From Lachnospiraceae bacterium (GTDB taxonomy: Bacteria; Bacillota; Clostridia; Lachnospirales; Lachnospiraceae), in NCBI GenBank assembly GCA_026169045.1, contig JAPFDH010000003.1, positions 1 through 53,855 of the forward strand: a stretch of DNA of 53,855 nt. Reading direction: 5' to 3'. Under the pieces are notes generated by a model. It was given only the letters and a program-made list of their open reading frames with translations. It was not told the DNA's origin and did no database searches. Numbering within the stretch: position 1 is the stretch's first letter; the number at the start of each line of letters is the position of its first letter. Made by a program: the position numbers and the translations under genes. This document shows positions 24,025 to 32,378 of the stretch, in pieces.

Positions 24025-25743
24025 ATGAAGGAACAAATAAAAGCTTTTTTGAAAAATTACAAAAAGGAAATTATGGATACGGCTGACCAGTTACGGAACC
24101 GTCCTATGAGGGAAGAAACAGAAGAATTGTTTGCTCTTTTTGAAACTACGGGCAATCGTTTGCAGTATGAAGATGTATATTTTGAGAGAAGAAAATATCT
24201 GGCAACATTTGGGTTGGCTTGTTATTTGGAACATCGTCCGGAAGATTTGAAAAAAATGGAAGAAGTTCTGAGGGGAATTTGTGCGGAACGATGTTGGGCA
24301 TTACCGGCTCATGTGGATCGTAAGCAGGATCCCAATTGGAAGCACACTGTGGATTTGTTTGCCAGTGAAACAGCGCAGTGTGTTTCGGAAATTATTACCT
24401 TCTTAGAGAATGATCTGAGTGAAGAAATAAAGAATATGGTTCGTCAAAACGTGGAAGAACGAGTATTTCGTCCATTCTACGAATCGGAAGTTCCATATAA
24501 AAATTGGGAACATGGAAAAAGTAATTGGAATGCTGTATGTGCCGGATCCATTGGAAGTGCCAGTATTTATCTGATGAAAGATGATCCAGTAAGGTTGGAA
24601 GCATGTTTGAAAAGAATTTGTGCTGCCCTTCAATATTTTCTTGGAAGTTTTGCCGATGATGGGGCATGTATGGAAGGATTGGGATATTTTACGTATGGAA
24701 TGACGTATTTTGTGGGATTTGCAGATCAGCTTTATCGGTATACCAATGGTAAAATCGATCTATTGGAATCGGAAAAATGTAAAAAAATGGCCGAATTCCA
24801 ACAGAAATGCTATTTTTCCAAAGGAAGAACACTAAGCTTTTCCGATGGTAATAGCAGGGATCGTTTCCGTATGGGGCTGACTGCATATTTGGCTATGCGT
24901 TTTTCCAATGTATCCATACCGAATATGGAGCGTGCCGGAGGATTCCATCAAGATAGCTGTTATCGGTTTATGGGAAATTATCGTGATATTATTTGGACAG
25001 AAAAGTATTTGGAAATGCTGGAATCAGGCAAAATGGAAGATAAGAATGGTGTTGTAGAAGCAGGACAGGTTGTACTGCCCATGGCTCAGTGGAGTATTTG
25101 CAATGCAGAAAATGGAAATGGATGTGCATTGAAAGGCGGCGATAATGACGAACCGCATAATCATAACGACGTGGGTAATTTTCTGTTTATTAAAGGGGAA
25201 GAATTACTCCTGACAGATCTGGGAGCCGGGGAGTATACACGACAATATTTCCGGGCAGAGACACGTTATAAGCATTTTGGAAACAGTTCACTGGGGCATT
25301 GTGTACCGGTAATCAACGGAAAAGCCCAGATGCCTGGAAAAGAATTTGCCGCTGATCTTTTTGAAGGAGATGGAAACGGAACGGCTATAGTCAGCTTTAG
25401 CGGAGCATATGAAAAAGGAGCGATTGCTTCTATCGTCAGAAAAACATTTTTTGACTTGAAGAATGGATCATTGACGGTGGAAGATACATTTGAACCATCT
25501 GAAAATACCGTTTCCATAGAGGAACGCATTATCAGTGAATATAAACCGGAGATCAAAGGTAATGAAGTAATCATTAAAGGCGAAAAAGAATGCTGCCGTG
25601 TTCTTGTGGAGAATTTGGAAGGAGAAATTACATATAGTGTTCATGATTTTAGTGACCATCATGGAAACCATCATGATATCTATGCGATTTCCTGGAATGT
25701 ACCGGTGGATGCTACCCATACATCACGGTTTGTAGTAGGTTAA
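24025..25743 (+). CDS. Heparinase II/III family protein
   Basis: A 572-residue protein with an alpha-helical toroid in the first 330 residues (KNWEHGKSNWNAVCAGSIG and the following helices) and a C-terminal beta-sandwich. The conserved HNHNDVGNF at 378-386 is the hallmark of heparinase II/III-like polysaccharide lyases. These enzymes cleave uronic-acid-containing glycans by beta-elimination. There is no signal peptide, so oligosaccharides would have to be imported first. GGGAG precedes ATG 24025; the frame is open upstream to a TTG at 23956 without a site. The next gene, a pectate-lyase-fold protein 111 bases downstream, may act on the same substrate. The glycan itself cannot be named from sequence. 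Confidence 0.8.
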   Translation: MKEQIKAFLKNYKKEIMDTADQLRNRPMREETEELFALFETTGNRLQYEDVYFERRKYLATFGLACYLEHRPEDLKKMEEVLRGICAERCWALPAHVDRKQDPNWKHTVDLFASETAQCVSEIITFLENDLSEEIKNMVRQNVEERVFRPFYESEVPYKNWEHGKSNWNAVCAGSIGSASIYLMKDDPVRLEACLKRICAALQYFLGSFADDGACMEGLGYFTYGMTYFVGFADQLYRYTNGKIDLLESEKCKKMAEFQQKCYFSKGRTLSFSDGNSRDRFRMGLTAYLAMRFSNVSIPNMERAGGFHQDSCYRFMGNYRDIIWTEKYLEMLESGKMEDKNGVVEAGQVVLPMAQWSICNAENGNGCALKGGDNDEPHNHNDVGNFLFIKGEELLLTDLGAGEYTRQYFRAETRYKHFGNSSLGHCVPVINGKAQMPGKEFAADLFEGDGNGTAIVSFSGAYEKGAIASIVRKTFFDLKNGSLTVEDTFEPSENTVSIEERIISEYKPEIKGNEVIIKGEKECCRVLVENLEGEITYSVHDFSDHHGNHHDIYAISWNVPVDATHTSRFVVG

Positions 25744-25768
25744 ATAAGCAGTTTATTGATTAAAGATG

Positions 25769-25804
25769 CAGGGGAGAGTGCAAAGCAGAGTGGTCTCTTC
25801 CCTG
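25769..25804 (+). terminator. Hairpin between heparinase-like and pectate-lyase-like genes
   Basis: CAGGGGAGAG (25769-25778) pairs with CTCTTCCCTG (25795-25804) over 10 bp with one wobble. The following bases are only weakly T-rich, so it may be an inefficient terminator or a processing or stabilising hairpin that tunes the ratio of the two mRNAs. Confidence 0.4.
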
Positions 25805-25854
25805 TATTTGAATGAATGTCAAAATTACGTGACAGAAAAAGAAGGGTTACTATT

Positions 25855-27342
25855 ATGGAAAAAAATTTTGTAACATATGAGGATTTTGGTGCATTAGGCG
25901 ATGGTAAGCATGATGACATGCGGTCGATTCAGATGGCACATGCATACGCCAATGAACAGAAACTTCCGGTAAAGGCAAAAGATGGAGCCGTTTATTATAT
26001 AGGGAAAGAAGCAATAACAGCAGAGATACAGACCAATACGGATTGGACCGGTGCAAAATTTATTATTGATGACAGAGATGTGGATGATGTAAAAAAACCC
26101 GTTTTTTTGGTGACAAGTTCAATGAAAGAATATGAACTGGAAATCCCCTCCTTTGAAAAAGGACAAAAACAATTGGGGGATAGGTTAAATACGGATTGTT
26201 TGATTACAATAGAGGATTCATTTCATAAAAAATATCGCCGTTTTGGACCAAATGAAGATAACGGAACAGAACAGACCGATTGTTTTGTAGCCAGAAAAGA
26301 TGGGACAATAGAAAACTTTATTATTTGGGATTTCCCTAAAGTGACCTCTTGTGTTGCACATCCCATCGATGCTGATGAATTGTTATTATGTGGTGGAGTT
26401 TTTGTTACAATCGCCAATGCCGCCGAATGTGTTTATAATTATTACTGGAGAAATATTGAAATCCGTCGTTCCAATACGAAGATAATAAATATGAAACATG
26501 TAAATACGGAAGAAGGGGAGAGCGGTTCGCCCTATCGTGGTTTTTTGCGTATTGTGGATTGTGCTTATGTTACAGTAAGCAATTGTTTTTTTACCGGGCA
26601 TAAGATTTATGAAACGATAGGAAGTGCCGGTGTACCTGTGGGTATGGGAAGCTATGATATTGATATATATCGTTCCAGTGATGTATCGTTTTATCAATGC
26701 AGACAGGAAGGAATTATGGATCGGACAAGATGGGGATTAATTGGTACGAATTTCTGTAAAAACCTTTATATGGAAAGCTGCACGGTTTCACGGTTTGATG
26801 CCCACATGGGAGTTACGAACGCACATTTAAAAAATTGCCGTTTGGGATGGCAGTGCTTAAATGCAATTGGTCATGGGACATTTGTTGTGGAAGACACAGA
26901 AGCCTATGGTCGCGCGTTGGTAAATTTGAGAGATGATTATGGAAGTACATGGGACGGAGATATGATAATTAAAAATTGTACCTGGTATCCGGCAGAGCCT
27001 TGTGCATCGGTGGTGCGGGCTTCCAATAGCGGACATCATGATTTTGGATATGTATGTCATATGCCCCATCGATTAATCATTGAAAATCTGAAGATTATGG
27101 ATGGAAAATTTTCGAAGGATCAAGATTATCAGGGGCCGTCGGTATTTAATGATTATGACGAGGCCATTTGTGAGACGGATTCTGGAATGGAGAGAGAGTA
27201 TCCTTATATGACAACAGAAGAATTGCATGTCAGCGGTATTTTTACGGAAAGTGGCAAAGAAATCCGAATAAAAGAAAATCCGTATTCCATGCCTGGATTG
27301 AACAGGATTTATTTGGGGAGTCAGGATACATCAATACGGTAG
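25855..27342 (+). CDS. Right-handed beta-helix protein, pectate-lyase superfamily
   Basis: A 495-residue protein that opens with YEDFGALGDGKHDD, the standard entry of the pectate lyase superfamily (Pectate_lyase_3) fold. The middle and C-terminal part is made of repeating short beta strands rich in Asn, Cys and aromatic residues (VTVSNCFFTG, NLYMESCTV, NAHLKNCRLG, MIIKNCTW), as in right-handed parallel beta-helices. No signal peptide or anchor is visible. Such proteins act as lyases, hydrolases or epimerases on polyuronates, but I cannot identify the catalytic residues. AAGGG precedes ATG 25855; an in-frame ATG at 25816 lacks a site. It is the third of three neighbouring genes that suggest acidic-glycan processing. 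Confidence 0.72.
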   Translation: MEKNFVTYEDFGALGDGKHDDMRSIQMAHAYANEQKLPVKAKDGAVYYIGKEAITAEIQTNTDWTGAKFIIDDRDVDDVKKPVFLVTSSMKEYELEIPSFEKGQKQLGDRLNTDCLITIEDSFHKKYRRFGPNEDNGTEQTDCFVARKDGTIENFIIWDFPKVTSCVAHPIDADELLLCGGVFVTIANAAECVYNYYWRNIEIRRSNTKIINMKHVNTEEGESGSPYRGFLRIVDCAYVTVSNCFFTGHKIYETIGSAGVPVGMGSYDIDIYRSSDVSFYQCRQEGIMDRTRWGLIGTNFCKNLYMESCTVSRFDAHMGVTNAHLKNCRLGWQCLNAIGHGTFVVEDTEAYGRALVNLRDDYGSTWDGDMIIKNCTWYPAEPCASVVRASNSGHHDFGYVCHMPHRLIIENLKIMDGKFSKDQDYQGPSVFNDYDEAICETDSGMEREYPYMTTEELHVSGIFTESGKEIRIKENPYSMPGLNRIYLGSQDTSIR

Positions 27343-27364
27343 TGAAAAATAAATAGTTGAATAT

Positions 27365-27435
27365 AAGATACGGCTAGTATGTCCATGAATAAAAGAAAAG
27401 TAAAGTTTTATTATGGAGGAAAGCCGTATCTTTTT
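27365..27435 (+). terminator. Terminator after the beta-helix gene
   Basis: AAGATACGGCT (27365-27375) and AGCCGTATCTT (27422-27432) are perfect complements followed by Ts. The 46-base loop is long for an intrinsic terminator. Confidence 0.65.
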
Positions 27436-27542
27436 GCTTTTTTATTTCTGAAAGCTATTGCAAAAAGCAATATTATAATTTTAAGTTATGGTATGAATAT
27501 ATAAAAAGTATGGATTAACTGACAGACGACCGGGAAATAGAC

Positions 27543-27571
27543 TTGAAAAATGAAAAAAAATACTCTAATAT
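27543..27571 (+). promoter_or_regulatory. Sigma-A promoter of leuB
   Basis: TTGAAA (27543-27548), 17 bp, TAATAT (27566-27571), placing the transcript start near 27578 and a leader of about 55 bases. That is too short for a T-box, and no leucine-rich leader peptide was seen. Confidence 0.6.
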
Positions 27572-27633
27572 TAGTAATAACAATTTCTCTATACATGAAA
27601 GCAGAATTGGAGAAAACAGGATGGAGGGATAAC

Positions 27634-28716
27634 ATGAAATTTCACATTGCGTTGATTCCCGGAGACGGAATTGGACCGGAGATCGTAAAAGAGGCAAAAA
27701 AGGTTTTGGATCGTATAGCAGAAAAATACCATCATGAATTTACATATGAAACATTATTAATGGGAGGATGTTCCATTGATGCATATGGTACATCTTTGAC
27801 GGATGAAACATTGGAAAAGGCAAAAGCAGCGGATTCTGTTTTGCTTGGAGCTGTGGGCGGAGATGTTGGAAATTCCAAATGGTATGATATTGATCCAAAA
27901 GACCGTCCGGAAGCAGGGTTATTGAAGATAAGAAAAGGATTGGAACTGTTTGCCAATATTCGTCCGGCATATTTATATAAAGAATTGAAAGATGCCTGTC
28001 CGCTTAGAGAAGCGATTGCAGATGCAGGGTTCGATATGGTGATTATGAGAGAACTGACAGGAGGACTGTATTTTGGCGCCAGAAAAACAGAAGAAATAGA
28101 CGGAGTGAGAAGAGCAACAGATACTTTGGTATACGATGAAAATGAAATACGTCGTATCGCCAAAAAAGGTTTTGAAATTGCTATGAAGCGGAAAAAGAAT
28201 CTGATCAGTGTAGATAAGGCAAATGTATTGGATTCCTCTCGTTTGTGGAGAAATGTAGTGGATGAAGTGGCGAAAGAATATCCTGAAGTCAAAGTTTCCC
28301 ATATGTTAGTGGATAATTGTGCGATGCAGTTGGTAAAAGATCCGGCACAGTTTGATGTGGTTTTGACAGAGAATATGTTTGGTGATATTCTATCAGATGA
28401 AGCCAGCATGATTACCGGGTCAATCGGAATGTTATCTTCTGCCAGCTTAGGTGCTACAAAATTAGGATTATATGAACCGAGTCATGGTTCGGCTCCGGAT
28501 ATTGCCGGTCAGAATATTGCAAACCCTATTGCTACAATACTTTCCGCTGCTATGATGCTGCGTTATTCCTTTGATCTGGATGAGGAAGCGAGAGCGGTAG
28601 AAAATGCTGTGCAGAGTGTTCTTACAGAGGGATATCGAACCATAGATATCATGGCTGAGGGATGTGTTCAGGTAGGAACCAGTGAAATGGGAGATTTAAT
28701 TGTAAAACATATTTGA
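27634..28716 (+). CDS. leuB: 3-isopropylmalate dehydrogenase
   Basis: An NAD-dependent beta-decarboxylating dehydrogenase of leucine synthesis, 360 residues, which is the usual size. It opens with [13 protein letters not shown], has the substrate-binding ELTGGLYFG region and the family signature around [14 protein letters not shown] and [12 protein letters not shown], and [16 protein letters not shown] near the NAD site. These favour isopropylmalate over isocitrate or tartrate. TGGAGGG precedes ATG 27634; the in-frame upstream ATG overlaps the promoter. It is followed by ilvD and ilvB in the same direction. leuA, leuC and leuD are not in the window. Confidence 0.94.
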   Translation: MKFHIALIPGDGIGPEIVKEAKKVLDRIAEKYHHEFTYETLLMGGCSIDAYGTSLTDETLEKAKAADSVLLGAVGGDVGNSKWYDIDPKDRPEAGLLKIRKGLELFANIRPAYLYKELKDACPLREAIADAGFDMVIMRELTGGLYFGARKTEEIDGVRRATDTLVYDENEIRRIAKKGFEIAMKRKKNLISVDKANVLDSSRLWRNVVDEVAKEYPEVKVSHMLVDNCAMQLVKDPAQFDVVLTENMFGDILSDEASMITGSIGMLSSASLGATKLGLYEPSHGSAPDIAGQNIANPIATILSAAMMLRYSFDLDEEARAVENAVQSVLTEGYRTIDIMAEGCVQVGTSEMGDLIVKHI

Positions 28717-28808
28717 CAGAAGTTAGTCTGATGACTGTTTGAATAAGAATGAAAAACGTGCATAAGAAAATGGTATGATATGTGTTTTTATAGAAAGGTA
28801 TGGTAAAA

Positions 28809-30491
28809 ATGAAGAGTGATAACGTAAAGTGTGGGATGCAGCAGGCACCTCATCGATCTTTATTTCATGCATTGGGATTTACAGAAGAAGAAATGAAAAA
28901 ACCGTTGATCGGAATTGTCAGTTCTTATAATGAAATTGTTCCGGGACATATGAACCTGGATAAAATTGTGGAAGCAGTGAAAATGGGAGTAGCTATGGCC
29001 GGAGGTGTTCCAAGAGTATTCCCGGCGATTGCTGTATGTGATGGTATTGCTATGGGGCATGTGGGAATGAAATATTCCCTGGTGACAAGAGATCTTATTT
29101 GTGATTCTACAGAAGCTATGGCTATCGCCCATCAGTTTGATGCGTTGGTTATGGTCCCCAACTGTGATAAGAATGTACCGGGACTTTTGATGGCAGCCGC
29201 CAGATTAAATATACCGACTGTCTTTGTAAGTGGTGGTCCCATGTTGGCAGGGCATGTAAAAGGGGGAAAGACCAGCCTGTCTTCTATGTTTGAAGCAGTG
29301 GGAGCCTATGCTGCCGGAAAAATGACAGAGGAAGATGTATTGGAGTATGAACAGAAAGCTTGTCCGACTTGCGGTTCCTGTTCCGGTATGTATACAGCCA
29401 ATTCCATGAACTGTCTGACAGAGGCGCTGGGAATGGGATTAAAAGGAAACGGTACCATTCCTGCGGTTTATTCCGATCGCTTACGTCTGGCCAAGATGGC
29501 AGGTATGAAAGTTATGGAAATGCTTGAAAAAAATATCCGTCCACGGGATATTATGACCAAAGAAGCCTTTTTAAATGCAATGACGGTGGATATGGCATTG
29601 GGATGTTCCACAAATAGTATGCTTCATCTTCCGGCTATTGCTCATGAAGCGGGAGTTGAACTGGATATGGATTTAGCCAATGAAATCAGTAAGAAGACAC
29701 CGAATTTGTGTCATCTGGCACCGGCAGGTCATACATACATTGAGGAATTAAATGAAGCAGGCGGCGTGTATGCCGTTATGAATGAACTGGATAAAAAGCA
29801 TTTGTTATATACCGATTTGATCACAGTAACAGGTAAAACGGTGAAAGAAAATATTTCAGGTTGTATCAATAAAAATCCGGAAGTGATTCGCCCGATTGAC
29901 CATCCATATAGTGAAACCGGCGGTATCGCAGTTTTAAAGGGTAATTTGGCACCGGATACCGGAGTTGTAAAACGTTCCGCTGTTGTTCCGGAAATGATGG
30001 TACACGAAGGACCGGCACGTGTTTTTGATTGCGAAGAAGACGCGATTATAGCGATTAAGAGTGGGAAGATTGTAGCTGGTGATGTGGTTGTGATCCGCTA
30101 TGAAGGTCCAAAAGGCGGACCAGGAATGAGAGAAATGTTGAATCCGACATCTGCTATTGCAGGTATGGGATTGGGGTCAACAGTGGCATTGATTACCGAT
30201 GGACGTTTCAGCGGGGCTTCTAGAGGAGCCAGCATTGGTCATGTATCTCCGGAGGCAGCAGTTGGCGGACCAATTGCGTTGGTTGAAGAAGGAGATATTA
30301 TTAAAATTAATATACCGGAATGTACATTGAATGTGGATATTTCTGAAGAAGAAATGAATCGAAGAAGAGCAGCTTGGAAACCCAGACAACCAAAAGTTAC
30401 ATCCGGATATTTGGCACGTTATGCTGCCATGGTGACATCTGGTAACAGAGGAGCTGTTTTAGAAATTCCAAAGACGGCGCAGGATGAGTAG
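28809..30491 (+). CDS. ilvD: Dihydroxy-acid dehydratase
   Basis: An Fe-S dehydratase that makes the 2-keto acid precursors of valine and isoleucine, 560 residues. It has [14 protein letters not shown] near the N-terminus, the cluster cysteines in [10 protein letters not shown] and [18 protein letters not shown], and the C-terminal [21 protein letters not shown]. All are expected for IlvD. I prefer ATG 28809, with AAAGG 11 bases upstream, over ATG 28800, which is nearly fused to that site. An extended -10 (TGGTATGAT, 28771-28779) upstream could be an internal promoter. It lies between leuB and ilvB. Confidence 0.95.
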   Translation: MKSDNVKCGMQQAPHRSLFHALGFTEEEMKKPLIGIVSSYNEIVPGHMNLDKIVEAVKMGVAMAGGVPRVFPAIAVCDGIAMGHVGMKYSLVTRDLICDSTEAMAIAHQFDALVMVPNCDKNVPGLLMAAARLNIPTVFVSGGPMLAGHVKGGKTSLSSMFEAVGAYAAGKMTEEDVLEYEQKACPTCGSCSGMYTANSMNCLTEALGMGLKGNGTIPAVYSDRLRLAKMAGMKVMEMLEKNIRPRDIMTKEAFLNAMTVDMALGCSTNSMLHLPAIAHEAGVELDMDLANEISKKTPNLCHLAPAGHTYIEELNEAGGVYAVMNELDKKHLLYTDLITVTGKTVKENISGCINKNPEVIRPIDHPYSETGGIAVLKGNLAPDTGVVKRSAVVPEMMVHEGPARVFDCEEDAIIAIKSGKIVAGDVVVIRYEGPKGGPGMREMLNPTSAIAGMGLGSTVALITDGRFSGASRGASIGHVSPEAAVGGPIALVEEGDIIKINIPECTLNVDISEEEMNRRRAAWKPRQPKVTSGYLARYAAMVTSGNRGAVLEIPKTAQDE

Positions 30492-30541
30492 TTCTCAGGT
30501 CAGTGAAAGTGATAAGAAAATAGAAAGATTGGAGAAAGAAT

Positions 30542-32224
30542 ATGCAGTTAAATGGTTCGGAAATCATTGTAGAATGTTTGAAAGAACAAGGAGTGGATAC
30601 CGTGTTTGGTTATCCGGGCGGTTCAATTTTAAATGTTTATGATGCACTTTATAAGCATTCAGATGAAATTACGCATATTTTGACTTCCCATGAACAGGGA
30701 GCTTCTCACGCGGCTGACGGATATGCGCGTGCAACAGGAAAAGTTGGAGTTTGTTTGGCTACATCTGGTCCTGGAGCTACGAATTTGGTTACTGGAATTG
30801 CCACTGCTTATATGGATTCTATTCCTGTAGTGGCAATTACAGCTAATGTGGCAGTGAATTTATTGGGAAAAGATACCTTTCAGGAAGTGGATATTGCTGG
30901 GGTAACCATGCCGGTTACAAAACACAACTATATTGTAAAAGATGTTACAAAGCTGGCAGATACCATACGAAAAGCATTTAAAATTGCAAAATCCGGTCGG
31001 CCGGGTCCTGTATTAGTAGATGTTACAAAGGATGTTACTGCTAATGTAACAGAATATCATTATAAGGAGCCGGAGGAGATTGTCCCATCCACAGAGTATC
31101 TGAAAGAAAGCGATCTGGAGCAGGCAGTAGCCATGATTCGTGAGGCAAAGAAGCCATATATTTTCGCAGGTGGCGGAAATATTCTGGCAGGATCATCCAA
31201 TGAATTGCGTGAGTTTGCTCATAAGATAGATGCGCCGGTAGCAGATAGTCTGATGGGAAAAGGTGCATTTGATGGGGATGATCCTCTTTATACAGGAATG
31301 CTGGGCATGCACGGCACAAAGACATCTAATTTTGGCGTATCTCAATGCGATCTTTTAATTGCAGTTGGTGTACGTTTCAGCGATCGGGTAACCGGAAATG
31401 CTAAAAAGTTTGCTTCTCATGCTAAGATACTGCATTTGGATGTGGATCCGGCTGAAATAAATAAAAATATCCGTACCCATGCTTCGGTAATAGGCGATTT
31501 GAAAGTCATTTTGAAAGAGCTGAATCAGAGGTTGGAACAGCAGAGTCATCCTGAGTGGATTGAAACGATAAAATCAATGAAGGAAACTTATCCGTTACAT
31601 TACGATAAAACTGTTTTAAGTGGTCCTTTTATTATGGAAAAGATTTGTGAATTGACCAAAGGGGAGGCCATTATTACGACAGAAGTGGGGCAAAATCAAA
31701 TGTGGGCAGCTCAGTATTACCATTACAAACATCCCAGAACATTTTTGTCCTCCGGTGGGCTCGGAACGATGGGATATGGTTTAGGGGCCTCTATAGGTGC
31801 AAAAGTGGGATGCCCCAATAAAAAGGTCTTCAACATAGCAGGAGATGGCTGTTTCCGTATGAATATGAATGAAATAGCGACAGCTACCCGATATAATATT
31901 CCGATTATAGAAGTGATTATGAACAATCAAGTGTTGGGAATGGTACGTCAGTGGCAAAATCTGTTTTACGGAAAAAGATATTCCGCTACTGTTTTGGAAG
32001 ACAAAGTAGATTTTGTAAAGCTGGCTGAAGCCATGGGAGCAAAGGCATATCGTATTACAAAACCGGAAGAAGTAGAACCGGTATTAAAAGAGGCTATGGA
32101 TGCAGGAGAACCGGTGGTAATTGACTGTATGATTGGAAAAGATGATATGGTATTTCCTATGGTAGCTCCCGGAGCGCCTATTGATGAATGTTTCAGTGAT
32201 GAAGATATGAAAAAGGTAGATTAG
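30542..32224 (+). CDS. ilvB: Acetolactate synthase large subunit
   Basis: A thiamine-diphosphate enzyme that condenses pyruvate to acetolactate, 560 residues. The N-terminal domain has GYPGGSILNVYDAL and the catalytic Glu in SHEQGASHAADGYARATG. The central FAD-binding domain follows. The C-terminal TPP domain has GDGCFRMNMNEIATA with an NNQ motif after it. Length and motifs fit the biosynthetic acetohydroxyacid synthase. The regulatory small subunit gene ilvN does not follow; instead a strong terminator does. GGAG precedes the ATG. It completes the leuB-ilvD-ilvB set. Confidence 0.94.
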   Translation: MQLNGSEIIVECLKEQGVDTVFGYPGGSILNVYDALYKHSDEITHILTSHEQGASHAADGYARATGKVGVCLATSGPGATNLVTGIATAYMDSIPVVAITANVAVNLLGKDTFQEVDIAGVTMPVTKHNYIVKDVTKLADTIRKAFKIAKSGRPGPVLVDVTKDVTANVTEYHYKEPEEIVPSTEYLKESDLEQAVAMIREAKKPYIFAGGGNILAGSSNELREFAHKIDAPVADSLMGKGAFDGDDPLYTGMLGMHGTKTSNFGVSQCDLLIAVGVRFSDRVTGNAKKFASHAKILHLDVDPAEINKNIRTHASVIGDLKVILKELNQRLEQQSHPEWIETIKSMKETYPLHYDKTVLSGPFIMEKICELTKGEAIITTEVGQNQMWAAQYYHYKHPRTFLSSGGLGTMGYGLGASIGAKVGCPNKKVFNIAGDGCFRMNMNEIATATRYNIPIIEVIMNNQVLGMVRQWQNLFYGKRYSATVLEDKVDFVKLAEAMGAKAYRITKPEEVEPVLKEAMDAGEPVVIDCMIGKDDMVFPMVAPGAPIDECFSDEDMKKVD

Positions 32225-32232
32225 TAAAGAAA

Positions 32233-32291
32233 GACCCAGAGTCAGGAAGATGCGTAAAGAGTATAAACTTCTTGTGACTCTGGGTCATTTT
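32233..32291 (+). terminator. Terminator after ilvB
   Basis: GACCCAGAGTCA (32233-32244) and TGACTCTGGGTC (32275-32286) are perfect 12-base complements, followed by ATTTTT. Confidence 0.9.
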
Positions 32292-32378
32292 TATGGTACA
32301 ATAAATAGGAATATACGGAAAAACAGAAATATATTTTGGATTGATTGTAAAGAAATAGCCAAGAGAGGGGGATAAGCA

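Noticed and set aside
27436-27633. T-box or leucine leader peptide before leuB
   Set aside because: No T-box TGGNACCGCG-like motif, no Leu-rich short frame, and the predicted leader is only about 55 bases.
27732-28409. 225-codon minus-strand frame opposite leuB
   Set aside because: Antisense shadow of a highly conserved enzyme, with Ser/Phe-rich low-complexity translation and no start signal.
32287-32378. Magnesium riboswitch before mgtA
   Set aside because: The gap is about 90 bases and shows no M-box-like conserved sequence or extended structure.
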